Positions 1-11,263 of a DNA stretch of 64,000 nt are shown here, piece by piece. The DNA lies in NCBI GenBank assembly GCA_949751835.1, contig CATKHK010000007.1, positions 620,001 through 684,000 on the forward strand, in the 5' to 3' direction. The notes under the pieces were generated by a model. The model was given only the letters and a program-made list of their open reading frames with translations, did not search any database and was not told where the DNA came from. Every line of letters begins with the position of its first letter. The first letter of the stretch is position 1. Both the position numbers and the translations under genes were made by a program. The DNA is from Blepharisma japonicum (Eukaryota; Ciliophora; Heterotrichea; Heterotrichida; Blepharismidae).

Positions 1-982
1 AACATTCGAGACTCTAAGAGAAATAAATGAGGATGCTAGCCCAAATATTAATTATGAAAATCTAGATGACTACACTACTCTATCTAAAGATGAAATTCAA
101 GATATACCAGGTGGATGACTATACTCAAAATACACAGAGCAGCACATCGAAAAAATGCGGCTGTTCCATATACTTGGCGTAGCTTTTGAGGCGATTGGAC
201 TACTTCTGGGGGAAGCTTTGGTAGCAAGCGAAGCGAGTCACGGTATCAATTCTTTTACTCCACAGCATTACTTTATACTTTCTGGGTGAATTTCTATTTT
301 ATCATTAGGAGTATTTTTTCTCTATATGCTCTACAGCAAAACATTGGCTTCCAGAGAAATCATGGTAAATCAATTAGGCTATCTAGCATATGTGGTTTAC
401 GCATTAGATGGTATTTATTTATCACTAAGAAACTTCACAGAATTGCTATATGTAAACATCATCTGCACAGTTCTTCTAACTGCATTGATGATTATTGTAT
501 TTAGATTACATAGAAGGGTAAAGTATGAAGACGACGGGCGATTTGTGGTTTCTCGATCTGTATTTTTAGGTATCCATGCAAAAATCAGCTTATTACTTGG
601 ATGGCTTTTAATATTATTTCTCCACAGAATTTTCATCTGTTTATCTTTCTCCGAAACATCATACAATCTCCTAGGCTGGCCCAACGAAAATTGGTCAATC
701 TTAGCTTTATGTTTGGCCTTCGCAATCGGTGTAATTTTTATGAGTACTTATAAAGATGTGTTTTACGCCATATCTTTAGTTTATTCCTTTATTGGTATTT
801 ATGTCATGCAGACCCACGACCACATGTGCAAATCAGTGATGCAAGAAAACTGTAGCAAAGATGTAGGAACTTGTGCTATAGCATTGGCATCAATTTTTCT
901 TATATTCATCCTCATCACCTTGATCTTTTATTACGACACCGTCTGCTATAAAAAGCGCCGAATTCTCCCCAGCAACCTATAG
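1..982 (+). CDS. Multi-pass membrane protein, 5' end outside window
   Basis: The frame is open from base 2 to a TAG stop at 980-982, with two in-frame TGA codons read as Trp (about 116 and 290). The 326 visible residues start with a hydrophilic acidic stretch, followed by about eight hydrophobic segments (for example the ones around 175-240, 275-325, 460-505, 590-650, 700-740, 760-810 and 880-940). The C-terminus is short and basic. I recognise no family motif, so no function is assigned; it could be a channel, receptor or transporter subunit. The true start lies upstream of the window, since no convincing ATG begins the visible frame. The next gene begins 72 bp downstream on the same strand. 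Confidence 0.7.
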
Positions 983-1054
983 CATGCTATTTCTAACTAT
1001 TAACCCAAATCTAACTAATTCATAAACTGATAATCAATCAGTTACTTTAAAATC

Positions 1055-4000
1055 ATGGAGCAATCGAATATTTTTGAAGGCAAAGGGCCGCGCATCATAT
1101 TCGTTACTGGAGGTCCAGGAACCGGCAAAGGAACCCAATGTGCCGTTCTTGTGGAAGAATATGGCTTTATGCACATCTCAATAGGAGATCTCATGAGACA
1201 TGAAATCCGAAGTGGAAGCGAAGAAGGGCAAAACATCAAAGCAATAGTGCAGAGTGGAAATTTAGTCCCAAAAGAACTCACTGTAACTCTACTAATGAAA
1301 GCTTTAAAATCTACAAGTGCCCATACAGTCCTGATTGATGGGTTTCCACGATCTGTGGATCAGGCAGTCTATTTGGAACAAATGGGATTAAAAATCAATT
1401 ATTTGTTGCATTTTGATACAAATAAAGAAGATGTGCTGCTAAATAGACTGATTGAGAGAGGAAAAACAAGTGGAAGAGCTGATGATAATGAAGAGACTAT
1501 CGTTAAAAGGTTTAGAGTCTATAAAGCAGAGTCATTGCCTGTCCTTCAGCTATATGAACCTTTTGGAATTGTTCGAAAAGTTGATTGTTTAGCGACAATC
1601 CCTGAAGTGTTTCATAGAGCTGTATGCACCTTAAGGCCTGAACTTTTATTTGTAGCTGGGTCTAAGTTTTCAGGAAAAACCACCTTAAGCAAAATTTTAG
1701 CTGAAAGGTATTATTACTATATGTCACTGGACAGTATTTTAATAATCAAAAGAGAAGGGCAAAAAGTGAAAATAACTGATGACGAAGAAATTGCTAGAAG
1801 ACTTGTAAAACAATTACAGAAATTAAAACATCATACAAGAGTACTTGTGGATGGGTTTCCTATGAATTTAGTACAGGCTCAGCTGTTTGAAGGATTATTA
1901 GGAGCTCCTAATAAAGTTATTTATTTACATTGTCCAAGAGATGTCTGTCAAAACAGACAGTTAAGTTTAGGGAAAAAATCGGAAAATTATATTCCTTCAA
2001 CCCAATTCAGCCAGCTTTATAACCAGTCAATTTTTGGAAGTGCTGAACTTATTACTTATTATAAAAAGACAACACTTTTGTATGAATTAGACTCTGGTGT
2101 ATCCTTAGAACATTTGAGAATGAGAGCTGGAGATGCAATAGAGCCAGAAGTTGTTATGGTCAGAGGCGAAATCAAGTTCCCATTTCTGAAATACCTTGAA
2201 AATTCAGGCTATAAACTTGTGAATGCAACCAATTTAATGGATTTATGGAAAAATGCGAGGGGATTGTCAAGAGCTCAATATGAAACTGAATTTGATGATC
2301 CAGAAACAATTGACGTCTTGCTAAATATGATATATTCTGGCAATGCAACCCTTAAATTTGCAATATATAACTTTGCAGTAAAAAATATGAATTTAATAAG
2401 CGAATTTGAAAAAAGGGTGTGCAAAATCAGGAAAATTTATTATATACATACAAATTCATGGCCAAATATTGCAGATCCAGTCTCGGAATATTATTATACC
2501 TTAGGTAGGCTTATTACGCTAAAATTAAATGATATACCAAATGTTAAAGAATTTAACGAAGATTATGGAGAAGCAATAAAGTATGAAATTGGTATTCAAA
2601 GTCCTCCTGAAAAAAGCTGGCTTATTTTTGTGTCCGGTCCTTCTCTAAGTGGCCGCACAACAATAACAAATTTCTTAGTGGAGCTTGGTTTCAGAACTCT
2701 TGACTTTGCAAATATTATTGAAGAAACCAAAACTCGACTTTCCACAGAAGAAGACGCTAAGGAAGAACTCACATTTATGGAAATTATTTCCGGCATAAAA
2801 GAAGAAATCAAGAAAAATCCTTACCAGGCTGTAGTAATTGATGGAATTCTTCCTCCAGAAGTTCTCCTAGCTAAAGACCCCTTATACCCAGTCCCAGAAA
2901 TAGGTGAAGAAGATGAAGAAGGCCTAAACTACGACGAAAAACCTATTTTGCATTCAAGAGTTTCTTCTACAGTATACAGATACAAGTTATTTTATTCTAC
3001 TTTTAATGTTTTATCAGCTATAGAATTACGATGCTCTATGACAGAATTAGAAAAAAGAGCAAGAATTAAGTTTGAGGTCCAAGAAGAAGACGATTTAACA
3101 GCTGAACAAAGAAGCGAAATATTAGAATCATGAATGATAGCAGAAAGAGTGTCTGAAACAGCAACGCTAAATCCTGTTAAAATCCCTGAAAGACTTGTAA
3201 TAGAAACTGATACAAGATCACAAGCGGAAAATAAGAAATTGCTGAGCCATTATTTTAAGAGAAAAGTGATTTTGGTGCAGTCTGCTTATAAAGCAGGGTA
3301 TGAGGCGATAAAGAAATTCTGCTGGAAAAATCAGTTATATTATATTGATTTTGAGCTGGAATTGAAGCTGGCTGCACAAGAAACTGATGAAATAGGGCTT
3401 AGGCTCCAGAGTGGAGAAAATTTGGAAAATATTAAATTTGAAATATTGTTGAGAAGGGTCAAGAAGGTCCAAAATCGGCATAAATTTGTTGTTTTAGCTG
3501 GATTTCCTTTGAAAATGGATGAGCATAACACTATTTTAGAAGAATTAGCGAGAATTGAAGGACTGATTGGAAGCTTATATGCCTTTATTAATTTTGATGA
3601 GGGTGAATATGATGCAGAAATCGCACAGATACCTGTAAGAAAAAGACCTGTTAAGGTAGTAGCTGAAGAGAAAAAAGATAATGACGAAGACGAGCCAAAA
3701 GAAGTTGTCCCAATACAAAATGTTCCTGAAGAGCCTGTCCCAATGTGGAACAATTATGAGAAATCAAGCTTATTCCAGCTTTTCCACAACTATAGAGGAA
3801 ATAAATCAAATATTATTATAAAAAACATTGACTCAGATGGATTTTCAGCTATAGAAAACCTTCTAACAGAAGTCGTTTCTTTTACAGATTGTCGAAAAAT
3901 TGTTCAATTCGTCCTTTCCAACTCAGAAGCTGGTTTTCTATACAACACAATAATAAATTTAGACTCCTCTCCAATCCTTTTCAAAGAAAACCTAGAGCTC

Positions 4001-6430
4001 GATATCACAGGACTAAACCTGCACAAAGAAGATTTAAAAGTCCTCACAAATCCTCGAGCTAAAAACTTTTATGATACATATCTAAAAGGTCATTCTAGCC
4101 CATTCAGCATTTTCTTTGAGTCCTTCTGCAATCTTCTCAAGCTTGAAAATATTCAAATTACCCATGGCCTAAGAATAGCTATAAAAGATCAAATTGATAC
4201 TTATAAAAATAATTTTGTCTGTGCTGAACAAATTAACGCCTTTTTCAATTCTTGGGAAACTCCTGAAGAAAAAACAAAAATCATTGCAAAAGCTGAAAGA
4301 AAAAATCAACAAGAAGACAATGATGCCTTATCATATAAAATACTTTTAGTAGTAGAAAACGTAGGCCCTGATCCTGTCACACAAGTAGTTAGCTTTAATA
4401 AAGGAGACACCTTTGAAATTACCTATGAAGGGATGCCAAATTCTAAGCGATTCTGTGCAGATCGCTGCGTGTATTTTGGAAAAGAAAATCGTCAGGTGAA
4501 AAATGATGTAGAATTCAGTTCAGCGGATACCAGAATAAAAAACCTTCATTTTCAGATATACAGCAGAAAAGATGGGTATTATTTAGTAGATAATGGAGAA
4601 AATGCAGGCTTGAAGCTTAAAGTTATAGACTACCCAGTTTTACTATATGAAGATGCAGTTATTACATTTGGGGAGTATGAGTGCAAGATTGTTGAATGTA
4701 AAGCGCCTAAATATGAAGAAGCTCCTGATATATGACTTTCTGACTTTAAAGACCATAAAGACTTCATTGGAGTAGCCAGGTTAGGACTGTTTTTTATATC
4801 TGAAAAAGTATATGGGCTTCATTATGTATTTACTGGTGATGAAATTATTACAGTAGGAGGCAGCTCAAACAATGATATAGAGCTTGAAGGCTTGATTTCA
4901 TCTCATGCTAGAATTGAGCTGAGATCTAGTGGGTGGAATTTAATTGATAATCATTCACCATCTGGAACTTGGATTTCGGTAAACTCTGGAGATAGGATTT
5001 TGCATAAAAAACCATCAGATCCATTAAGGCTTGCAAATAATATGAGATTTAAGCTACCAGGGCTTGAGTTTAAAGTGCTTATGGAAAGCAGTCAAGATTT
5101 TAAAATCCAAGTTGCTGATTTTGAGAATTTCAGGTCAGAAAATTTCAGGTTTTTATATACAGTACTGAGAAAAATCAAATCTGAAGGAAACGCACAGATT
5201 TTCTTATGTAAGAATAATTTCACAAATAAAGAATGTTCAGTGAAAATAATAAAAATTAAAGATTTGACTGAAGATATGATAAAAGAGGTATCAATATACA
5301 GAAAATTAGATCATCCTAATATACTCAGAGTAATTGATACCATTCAGGATGGTGGGAATGCTTATATTATCTCTGAATACTGCTGCGGAGGAGAGCTATT
5401 TGAAAGGATTTTGGAAAGGGGAACCCATAATGAGCAGCAAAGCGCAAGAATCACAAGAGAAATTTTACAAGCTTTAGCTTATTTACATTCAAATGGAATA
5501 ACTCATAAATACCTTCAAGCAGAAAATTTGGTTTTTGTTGACCAAACCTCAGATTCTCAGCTAAAACTATTTAACTTCGCACCACCAGCTGTAGGATATT
5601 CGTATTATATTGCTCCTGAATCTCTTAAAGGAGTTTTTACGCCTAAAAGTGATGTGTGGGCAACTGGTGTAATTTTATATATTTTATTAGTTGGAGCCCC
5701 TCCATTTTCTGGCAAAACAGATGAAGAAACAAGAAAAAAGATTGCAAAAGGAAGACCTTCTTTTAAAGAAAAGGCTTGGGAAAGAATTTCTGGACATGCT
5801 AAACGCGTTATCAGACTTATGCTTGAACCTGATGTTTATCGCCGTGCAACTGCTGCTGAACTCTTAGACGATCCTTGGATAAAGCAGTCGCTTAAGTTTA
5901 TAGATACTACAAAACCTATGATGGCTCGTACATTAAAAAATTTTAAGCACTTTTATTCCTCAAGCAAGCTCTATCAATCAGTCCTTCTTTTTATGACTAA
6001 TTCTCTTATATCAGATGCAGAAAGGAAGCAAGCAATGGACATTTTCGTAGAGATGGATAAAAATGGAGACGGTAAGCTCAGCAAACAAGAAATACTAGCA
6101 GGCCTTAATAAATCATCTCTCCAAATAACTGAAGAAGAGGTAGACAAACTTATGCATGAGGGAGATGGGGATATGGACGGTTATTTGAATTATTCAGAAT
6201 TTCTTATGGCTATAGTAGACAAACATAAGCTATTAAACGCTGAAAATATTGAAAGGACATTTAGTGCTTTTGACCAGGATGGAAGCGGAGATATAACTAC
6301 TGCAGAGCTTAAACGTATTCTTGGGCATAATGAAAGTTCTTGGGAACAGTTAGTCAACGAAATTGATGAAAATAAAGACGGTAAAATTGATTTGAAAGAA
6401 TTCAAAAACCTGATGCTTTCAAGAATTTAA
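1055..6430 (+). CDS. Adenylate kinase-like repeats + tandem FHA + CDPK-like pseudokinase + four EF hands (fusion)
   Basis: One frame of 1791 residues is continuous through TGA(Trp) at 3131-3133 and 4733-4735. Residues 1-190 are a complete adenylate kinase: P-loop GGPGTGKGTQ at 19-28, DGFPRS, and a GRADDN-type lid. A second copy follows near 197-380 (GSKFSGKTT, DGFPMN). A third, near 520-680, keeps only a weak P-loop (GPSLSGRTT). A fourth, near 725-800, has lost the P-loop. FHA-like domains lie near 1095-1225 and 1260-1345. A CaMK/CDPK-type kinase fold covers about 1365-1615, but HRDLKPEN reads HKYLQAEN (1484-1491) and DFG reads NFA (1507-1509), so it should be catalytically dead. Four canonical EF-hand loops follow (DKNGDGKLSKQE, DGDMDGYLNYSE, DQDGSGDITTAE, DENKDGKIDLKE). 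I infer a calcium-gated scaffold that binds phosphopeptides and carries one active nucleotide kinase, possibly ciliary. Exact domain edges are approximate. Confidence 0.85.
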
Positions 6431-6490
6431 GTTAAAATAATCCTAGAAAATTGAAAAGATTAATTTTAAAAAGAAAATAATTGGACTTTG

Positions 6491-7450
6491 TTAAAAAATA
6501 CTTATAAGCAACCCAATCATTGCTAAATAGCTTGCTGAGCATTTATTTGCCCATCTTTTTAATTGTTTAAATTTAGCCAATTCCTGTGTATCTTTAAAAA
6601 AGCAAGGCTCAGTTCTTTCGATTATTGGGTAATTTAATTCATAGTACAATAAAAAACTACTTTTTTCAATCCTTCCATCATTAGCAGCAGCAAGATAATT
6701 TTTAACTGGCTCATCAGAATCATGCAGCCTGCAGTATTTTTCCCTTCAGCTGTTTGGGACACATACACATTCACCTTTCGCCCCATCACTTGCTATACAG
6801 TCATCGTCATTTTCACACAATTTAGGTAAATCGTTTCCAGTTGTAGCAGAAGGTTTACTACAAACTCCATTAGAAATTTTAGCTGAAGAACATGCTAATT
6901 TTGAGTCTGCTGAGTTTCCTGGATCTATTGTGAAATATTCAACACATATTCCTTTATTGCAAATATTCCCTACTTCGCATTCGTCTAAATACTCACAAAT
7001 GTCTCCACTAGATGCTCTTCTGGTGCATATAAGTTCTGTTTCTTTACAAAAATAATCAGGATGGCAAGGGGTGGTTTTGTTGCATACGTCATTTTCATAT
7101 GCATATATGACGCAATCCATAGATGGCGGCTCATAGCTATGCTCTGCTTGTATACATTTGACTGTTTCAGGAGGTGATGCTAGACTAAAACTAGGACAAT
7201 AAAAATTGTCTTTGCAGTCACCTAATTTATATATATCCCCAGATGTTGTTAAGCAATTTTCAACATATTCTTCTAAGCATATGTATTTTGGACAGATTGA
7301 AACCCCAGATGACTGATCTTGCGATTGAATTTCTATGGAACCGTCGCTTGAATAAGAATCTGAAGAGGGCTCTTGCTGAAGGCTTATGGAATCTACTCTT
7401 TGTGCAAATATTCCGAGATATGAGCATAGGAAGATGATAAAGAGCACCAT
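6491..7450 (-). CDS. Secreted, cysteine-rich surface protein with GPI-type tail
   Basis: The 319-residue frame begins at 7450 and passes one TGA(Trp) at 6746-6748 before TAA at 6491-6493. The N-terminus (MVLFIIFLCSYLGIFAQ) is a clear signal peptide. An acidic Ser-rich stretch comes next, then a middle region with many spaced cysteines in short Cys-rich modules (for example CNKTTPCHPDYFC and CEVGNICNKGIC), loosely like Dickkopf/EGF-type knots. The C-terminus is a short hydrophobic segment (ASYLAMIGLLISIF) ending at the stop, as in GPI-anchor signals. I infer a disulfide-bonded cell-surface protein of the kind common in ciliates; the ligand and role are unknown. It converges with the EF-hand fusion, whose stop is 60 bp away. 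Confidence 0.75.
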
Positions 7451-8211
7451 TTTGATTCTATAAATGATGACGTCTGTGGAAATCTGATTTTGGATATCAG
7501 TGAAAATTTATTTTTGGCTTTAAAAGTTTTATTAATATTGGTTTTAAATTTATTAAAAAATATATAATTAGCAAATAAAATGTTCACGTAGTGATTAGGC
7601 TAAATTAAACTAAGAAAATTATTTATATGAGTAAAAATTATAGGGTTATGACCCGTCTAAACGATGATTTATGAATCTTTAAAGATAGAAAGGATTTATT
7701 AAGGTTTTTATCTTAAGACATCCTAAATAAGAACCTATCAGAAAAAGATGCAGCCAGAAAAAGTTTACTATATCTGCGGTTTATATGCTTTAAAAAATCC
7801 ATTAATTCAGAAGTCTTAGCCTACTTCTAACTAAACCTATTTAGAAAAGATTGTAGAAGTGCGCAGCTAAAATATAATTAATATTTTAAGCTATCCAATA
7901 AAACAAAATTCAAAAAGGTCTAGAACTTATCGAATTTTCCAGATATATTAAAGCTAAATATGGAAATATCATAAAAGCCCTTAAAATGAATTTACTTCGA
8001 GTTAAAAACTTAGAAAGGTTGAGTTTGAAAAATAATTTTAGGATGAAGCTCTCACTTAATCATATTTATCATGAATTTTACTATTTGCTATTTATATCAT
8101 TTGATGATAAGCTAGCAGTGTAGATCACAATAATGCCTTTTAGTATATGCAGTCAATAATTATATGAGCAAAAAATGTTTCTATATAATTTGAATTAAGC
8201 ATTATTCAAAA
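7451..8211. other. Gene-free stretch of about 760 bp with a possible LRR remnant
   Basis: No complete gene is seen on either strand. On the plus strand, 7902-8123 is open for about 73 codons and contains LRR-like text (NLLRVKNLERLSLKNNF). It has no plausible start and stops surround it, so I read it as a possible decayed leucine-rich-repeat fragment. The rest is AT-rich sequence holding the 5' flank of the Cys-rich protein gene and the 3' flank of glutamine synthetase. Confidence 0.25.
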
Positions 8212-9369
8212 TTAAATGATTATTGGATGTGTTGATGCTAAGAATGAGAGATACCTATCATGAAGTTCTTCAGTAATATTTCCATTAAGAATTGTAACAT
8301 CAGCCAATAAAGCAGAAACTACATATGGATCTGAGTTTGAGGCAGGTCTTCTATCTTCAAAGTAGCCTCTTCCATCATTTGCAGTAACTCTTGGAATCCT
8401 TATTGATGCTCCCCGGTCTGCGACCCCAAAGCTAAATATCTTAATATTTGACGTTTCACATGTTCCTGACAATCTCATTGCATTATCTTTTCCATACCCA
8501 TCTATACAATACATATGTTTTTCCCTCAACTTCTCAATATATTTATAAATTGTCTGTATCCCTCCTTCACGTCTTGTCGAATTTGTAGAAAAATTAGCAT
8601 GGCAACCAGACCCATTCCATTCCCCAATAACAGGCTTGCATTCCCAATTCACAGAAGTCCCATAGTGTTCAGCAACTCTTAATAAAAGATATCGAGCCAT
8701 CCACATTTGATCGCCAAGGTGAATTCCAGTCAGAGGTCCTATCTGGAATTCCCATTGTCCAGGAAAAACTTCGCTATTAGTGCCAGAAATTGAGATCCCC
8801 GTATATAAGCAGCATCTATAATGAGCCTCCATAATCTGTCTTCCAAATGTACAGCCACCGCCAACACTACAATAGTAAGGCCCTTGAGGAGCTGGATACC
8901 CCCCTTCTGGAAATCCTAAAGGTCTATGTGGATAGGTATCATTACGATACAATACATATTCTTGTTCAAACCCAAACCAAGGCTCTTCATGGGCTGTTGC
9001 ATTCATAACTTTTAAGCACTCAGAGCGGAAATTAGTATTTGTAGGAGTTCCGTCTGGTTTCCAAGTGTCACAAAGAACTAAAATATTATTTCCTAATCTG
9101 AAGGGGTCTGGGTAAAAAACTCGAGGTTTGAGAAGAATTTCACTATCATGACCACTAGCTTGAAATGTAGAAGAGCCATCATAGTTTCATTCTGGGATAT
9201 CAGAAAGAGATTTGACCTTTGGAGTGTCAAGTGTGCGGCTTTTAGAGCGGATATCTAGACCTCTACCACCAATCCATATGTATTCAGCTATTATCTTGTT
9301 ATTTTGGGGAAGTTCGTTGAACTTGTAGTCTCCACGGCCGATGTTTGATACCTTATCAGTAACCTTCAT
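8212..9369 (-). CDS. Glutamine synthetase, eukaryotic type (GSII)
   Basis: The 385-residue frame from ATG at 9367-9369 to TAA at 8212-8214 has one TGA(Trp) at 9187-9189. That codon falls in the conserved WNYDGSS motif, where every GSII has Trp. The enzyme joins ammonia to glutamate using ATP in the cytosol. Visible signatures, in order, are [18 protein letters not shown] in the N-terminal beta-grasp, WNYDGSS, the catalytic-domain start [22 protein letters not shown], and the Arg-rich active-site strand [11 protein letters not shown]. The length is typical for the family (about 355-385). No intron is needed. The ORF is whole and I see nothing unusual except the recoded Trp. Confidence 0.96.
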
Positions 9370-9743
9370 ATTTGTAACAATTTATGTAATGATCTCAGAA
9401 ATATGGAAAAAATCTGATTTAAATAAAGAGAATTCTAATCAGCATTTTAAAGTTAATTTCATAGCTTGGCGCTTATGGATTTGTTTCTTAGATATACAAT
9501 ATATATTTTTAGTTTTAAAAAATGCCAATTTCGGCTTATGAATATATAATTCTCTTATATAGCTAAGTCCTCCATTTAATAGCAAACACTTTTTGTTTAT
9601 TAATTGGAGAGTAAGGAAAAAATTGAAGGTTTTATTCATATTTGATGGTGGATTAAGTATTTTGAATTTACATCAAATATTTCTTGCAGAATAACAAACC
9701 TTATAATTTTACCTTAATTTTAAAAAACCTCAAAAAGATAATA
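9370..9743. other. Divergent intergenic region, GS / ZZ-protein
   Basis: These 374 bp separate the divergent starts of glutamine synthetase (minus) and the ZZ zinc-finger gene (plus), so they should hold both promoters. The sequence is strongly AT-rich. Short overlapping open frames here have no recognisable features and I do not call them. I see no recognisable promoter element. Confidence 0.4.
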
Positions 9744-10415
9744 ATGTCCGAGATCAGCAAAGCCGATTTTTCAGCAAAGTCCATAAAACTCGAAAGATTA
9801 AACAGCGTGATGTCTTCTTACTCCCACGACAAATCAAGCAGTTTTTCAGGAGACGAGCTCAGAAATCCTCCAAGAAATGAAAGATCAATTGAAGCTGACA
9901 GCAATAGTTCAAATGATACAAAAAAGCTATCACAAGGAAAGGTCTCTCAAGGGGTTTCCACGTCTTTTGAATTCTCCAACTCTTTTACTCAAACTGAAGC
10001 TGTAGAATACCGAGACAAAATAACCAGCATTGAAGTAAATTTCGATAGTAAAGAGACACAATATGATTTACCCACAATGGTTGATATGTCCGTAATCAAA
10101 AAAATCCTACAAGAAGAGGTAAAAGAATTTGTCCTGAAGCATAAAATGCAGTTTCCTATAAGTAATGTGAATAATGAATGCTCAAACTGCCAAAAAAATA
10201 TACAAAATGAAATTAGATATGCGTGCTCTGTTTGCACAAATTTGACCCTTTGTGAGGATTGTGAGGATAAAATCAGCCATCCTCATCCTATGTATAAGTT
10301 TAAACCTGCAAGAGATTTAAATGGTAAGAAAATTGAGCAAGAAAGAAAAGAATTTGTGGAGAAGCTGAAAACGAAAAAGAGTTTTTCAAGCTGAAGCAAG
10401 GTTTCTGAAGAATAA
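9744..10415 (+). CDS. ZZ-type zinc-finger protein
   Basis: The 223-residue product starts at ATG 9744 (context AATAATG), runs through one TGA(Trp) at 10392-10394 and ends at TAA 10413-10415. An upstream in-frame ATG at 9684 would add 20 residues but lies in AT-rich leader sequence. The first about 110 residues are Ser-rich and polar. Near residues 150-195 is a compact ZZ finger with paired CxxC motifs (CSNCQ, CSVC, CEDC), followed by HPHPMYKF, the usual ZZ ending. The C-terminus is Lys/Glu-rich. ZZ fingers bind histone or protein N-termini and occur in NBR1/p62-type adaptors. No PB1 or UBA domain is visible, so an autophagy role is only a guess. Confidence 0.8.
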
Positions 10416-10495
10416 ATTAATTTTAATGCTATGTTAATAACAATAAATTATATTATAAAAAAATTAATTAAAATTTATTCTAAAATTCCAATTAT

Positions 10496-11263
10496 TTAAA
10501 CTTTTTTTGGCACTTGAAGATCTATGCTATGAACTGTTTCTACAACTTCATGCCCTGTGTTATTTTTTTTAATTTTCTTTGCTTTTACCTCTTCTAACTT
10601 AGGTATCGTTTTTTCGGGTGGAAAATGGATGATACATGCTAGTCCTGCAGAAATAAATGTGGCTATTGCAGGTGCAGTAAAATATAGTCAAAGATATTCA
10701 AAGTGACCTGAATCCCCAGTTCTAATTCCTTGTATAATATTTACTGTAAAACAAACAGTTGGGTTAAAGCACGCCCCTGAAATATGACTAACTGTTTCTA
10801 TCCCTGCAGTCAGTGCACCAGATACCACTAAACTCCCTATCAATTTATTATCTGGCCAGAACGTAATTCCCATGGTGCAAAGAATAAAATGGACAGAAAA
10901 TAACATCTCAGCAAAAAATTTCTGAGCATCATTGTATTTGTGTCCTGTTTTGTAATAGAAATCTGAGTCATATATCCATCATGCAGCGAAAACTCCAGGA
11001 ATTGCTCCTATTATTTGGGCAAAGATAGACCATAGCAAATACTGTCTATCTTTATTAGTAAGCTGATTTAAGGCTTTTTTGTGAATCATTGATGCAATTT
11101 GGACGCATGGGTTAAAGTGGAAGGAGTGGATCATGTTCGTGCCTTGGATACACATCCAAAAGGCACAACCAACTAGTGGACCGTCAAGATTTTTGCCTAC
11201 GATAACTAAGGTCAGGAGAGCTGTTGCGTAGGCTTCTGCGCATAGCTTCTTTAATAAGTTCAT
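10496..11263 (-). CDS. Aquaporin-like MIP channel with NPC and NPT pore motifs
   Basis: This 255-residue membrane protein has TGA(Trp) codons, including the one at 10979-10981, and ends at TAA 10496-10498. The MIP fold is recognisable from the two half-repeats. Loop B carries HFNPC (N51-P52-C53) instead of NPA. Loop E carries SGACFNPTV (N167-P168-T169-V170) instead of NPAR, so the selectivity-filter Arg that normally follows the second NPA is Val. Both Asn-Pro pairs that cap the half-helices are kept. Family knowledge: unorthodox aquaporins (AQP11/12 type) also carry NPC or NPT, but usually in the first motif. The channel probably passes water or small neutral solutes with relaxed selectivity. 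It converges with the ZZ gene, with 80 bp between stops. Confidence 0.82.

Noticed and set aside
3131-4735. Splitting the 1055-6430 gene into three genes at its TGA codons
   Set aside because: The frame and codon use are continuous, the second FHA domain would lose its first half, and TGA is Trp everywhere else in the window.
9187-9189. Selenocysteine or readthrough at TGA in glutamine synthetase
   Set aside because: The position is the invariant Trp of WNYDGSS, and many unrelated genes show the same use, so a general codon reassignment explains it.
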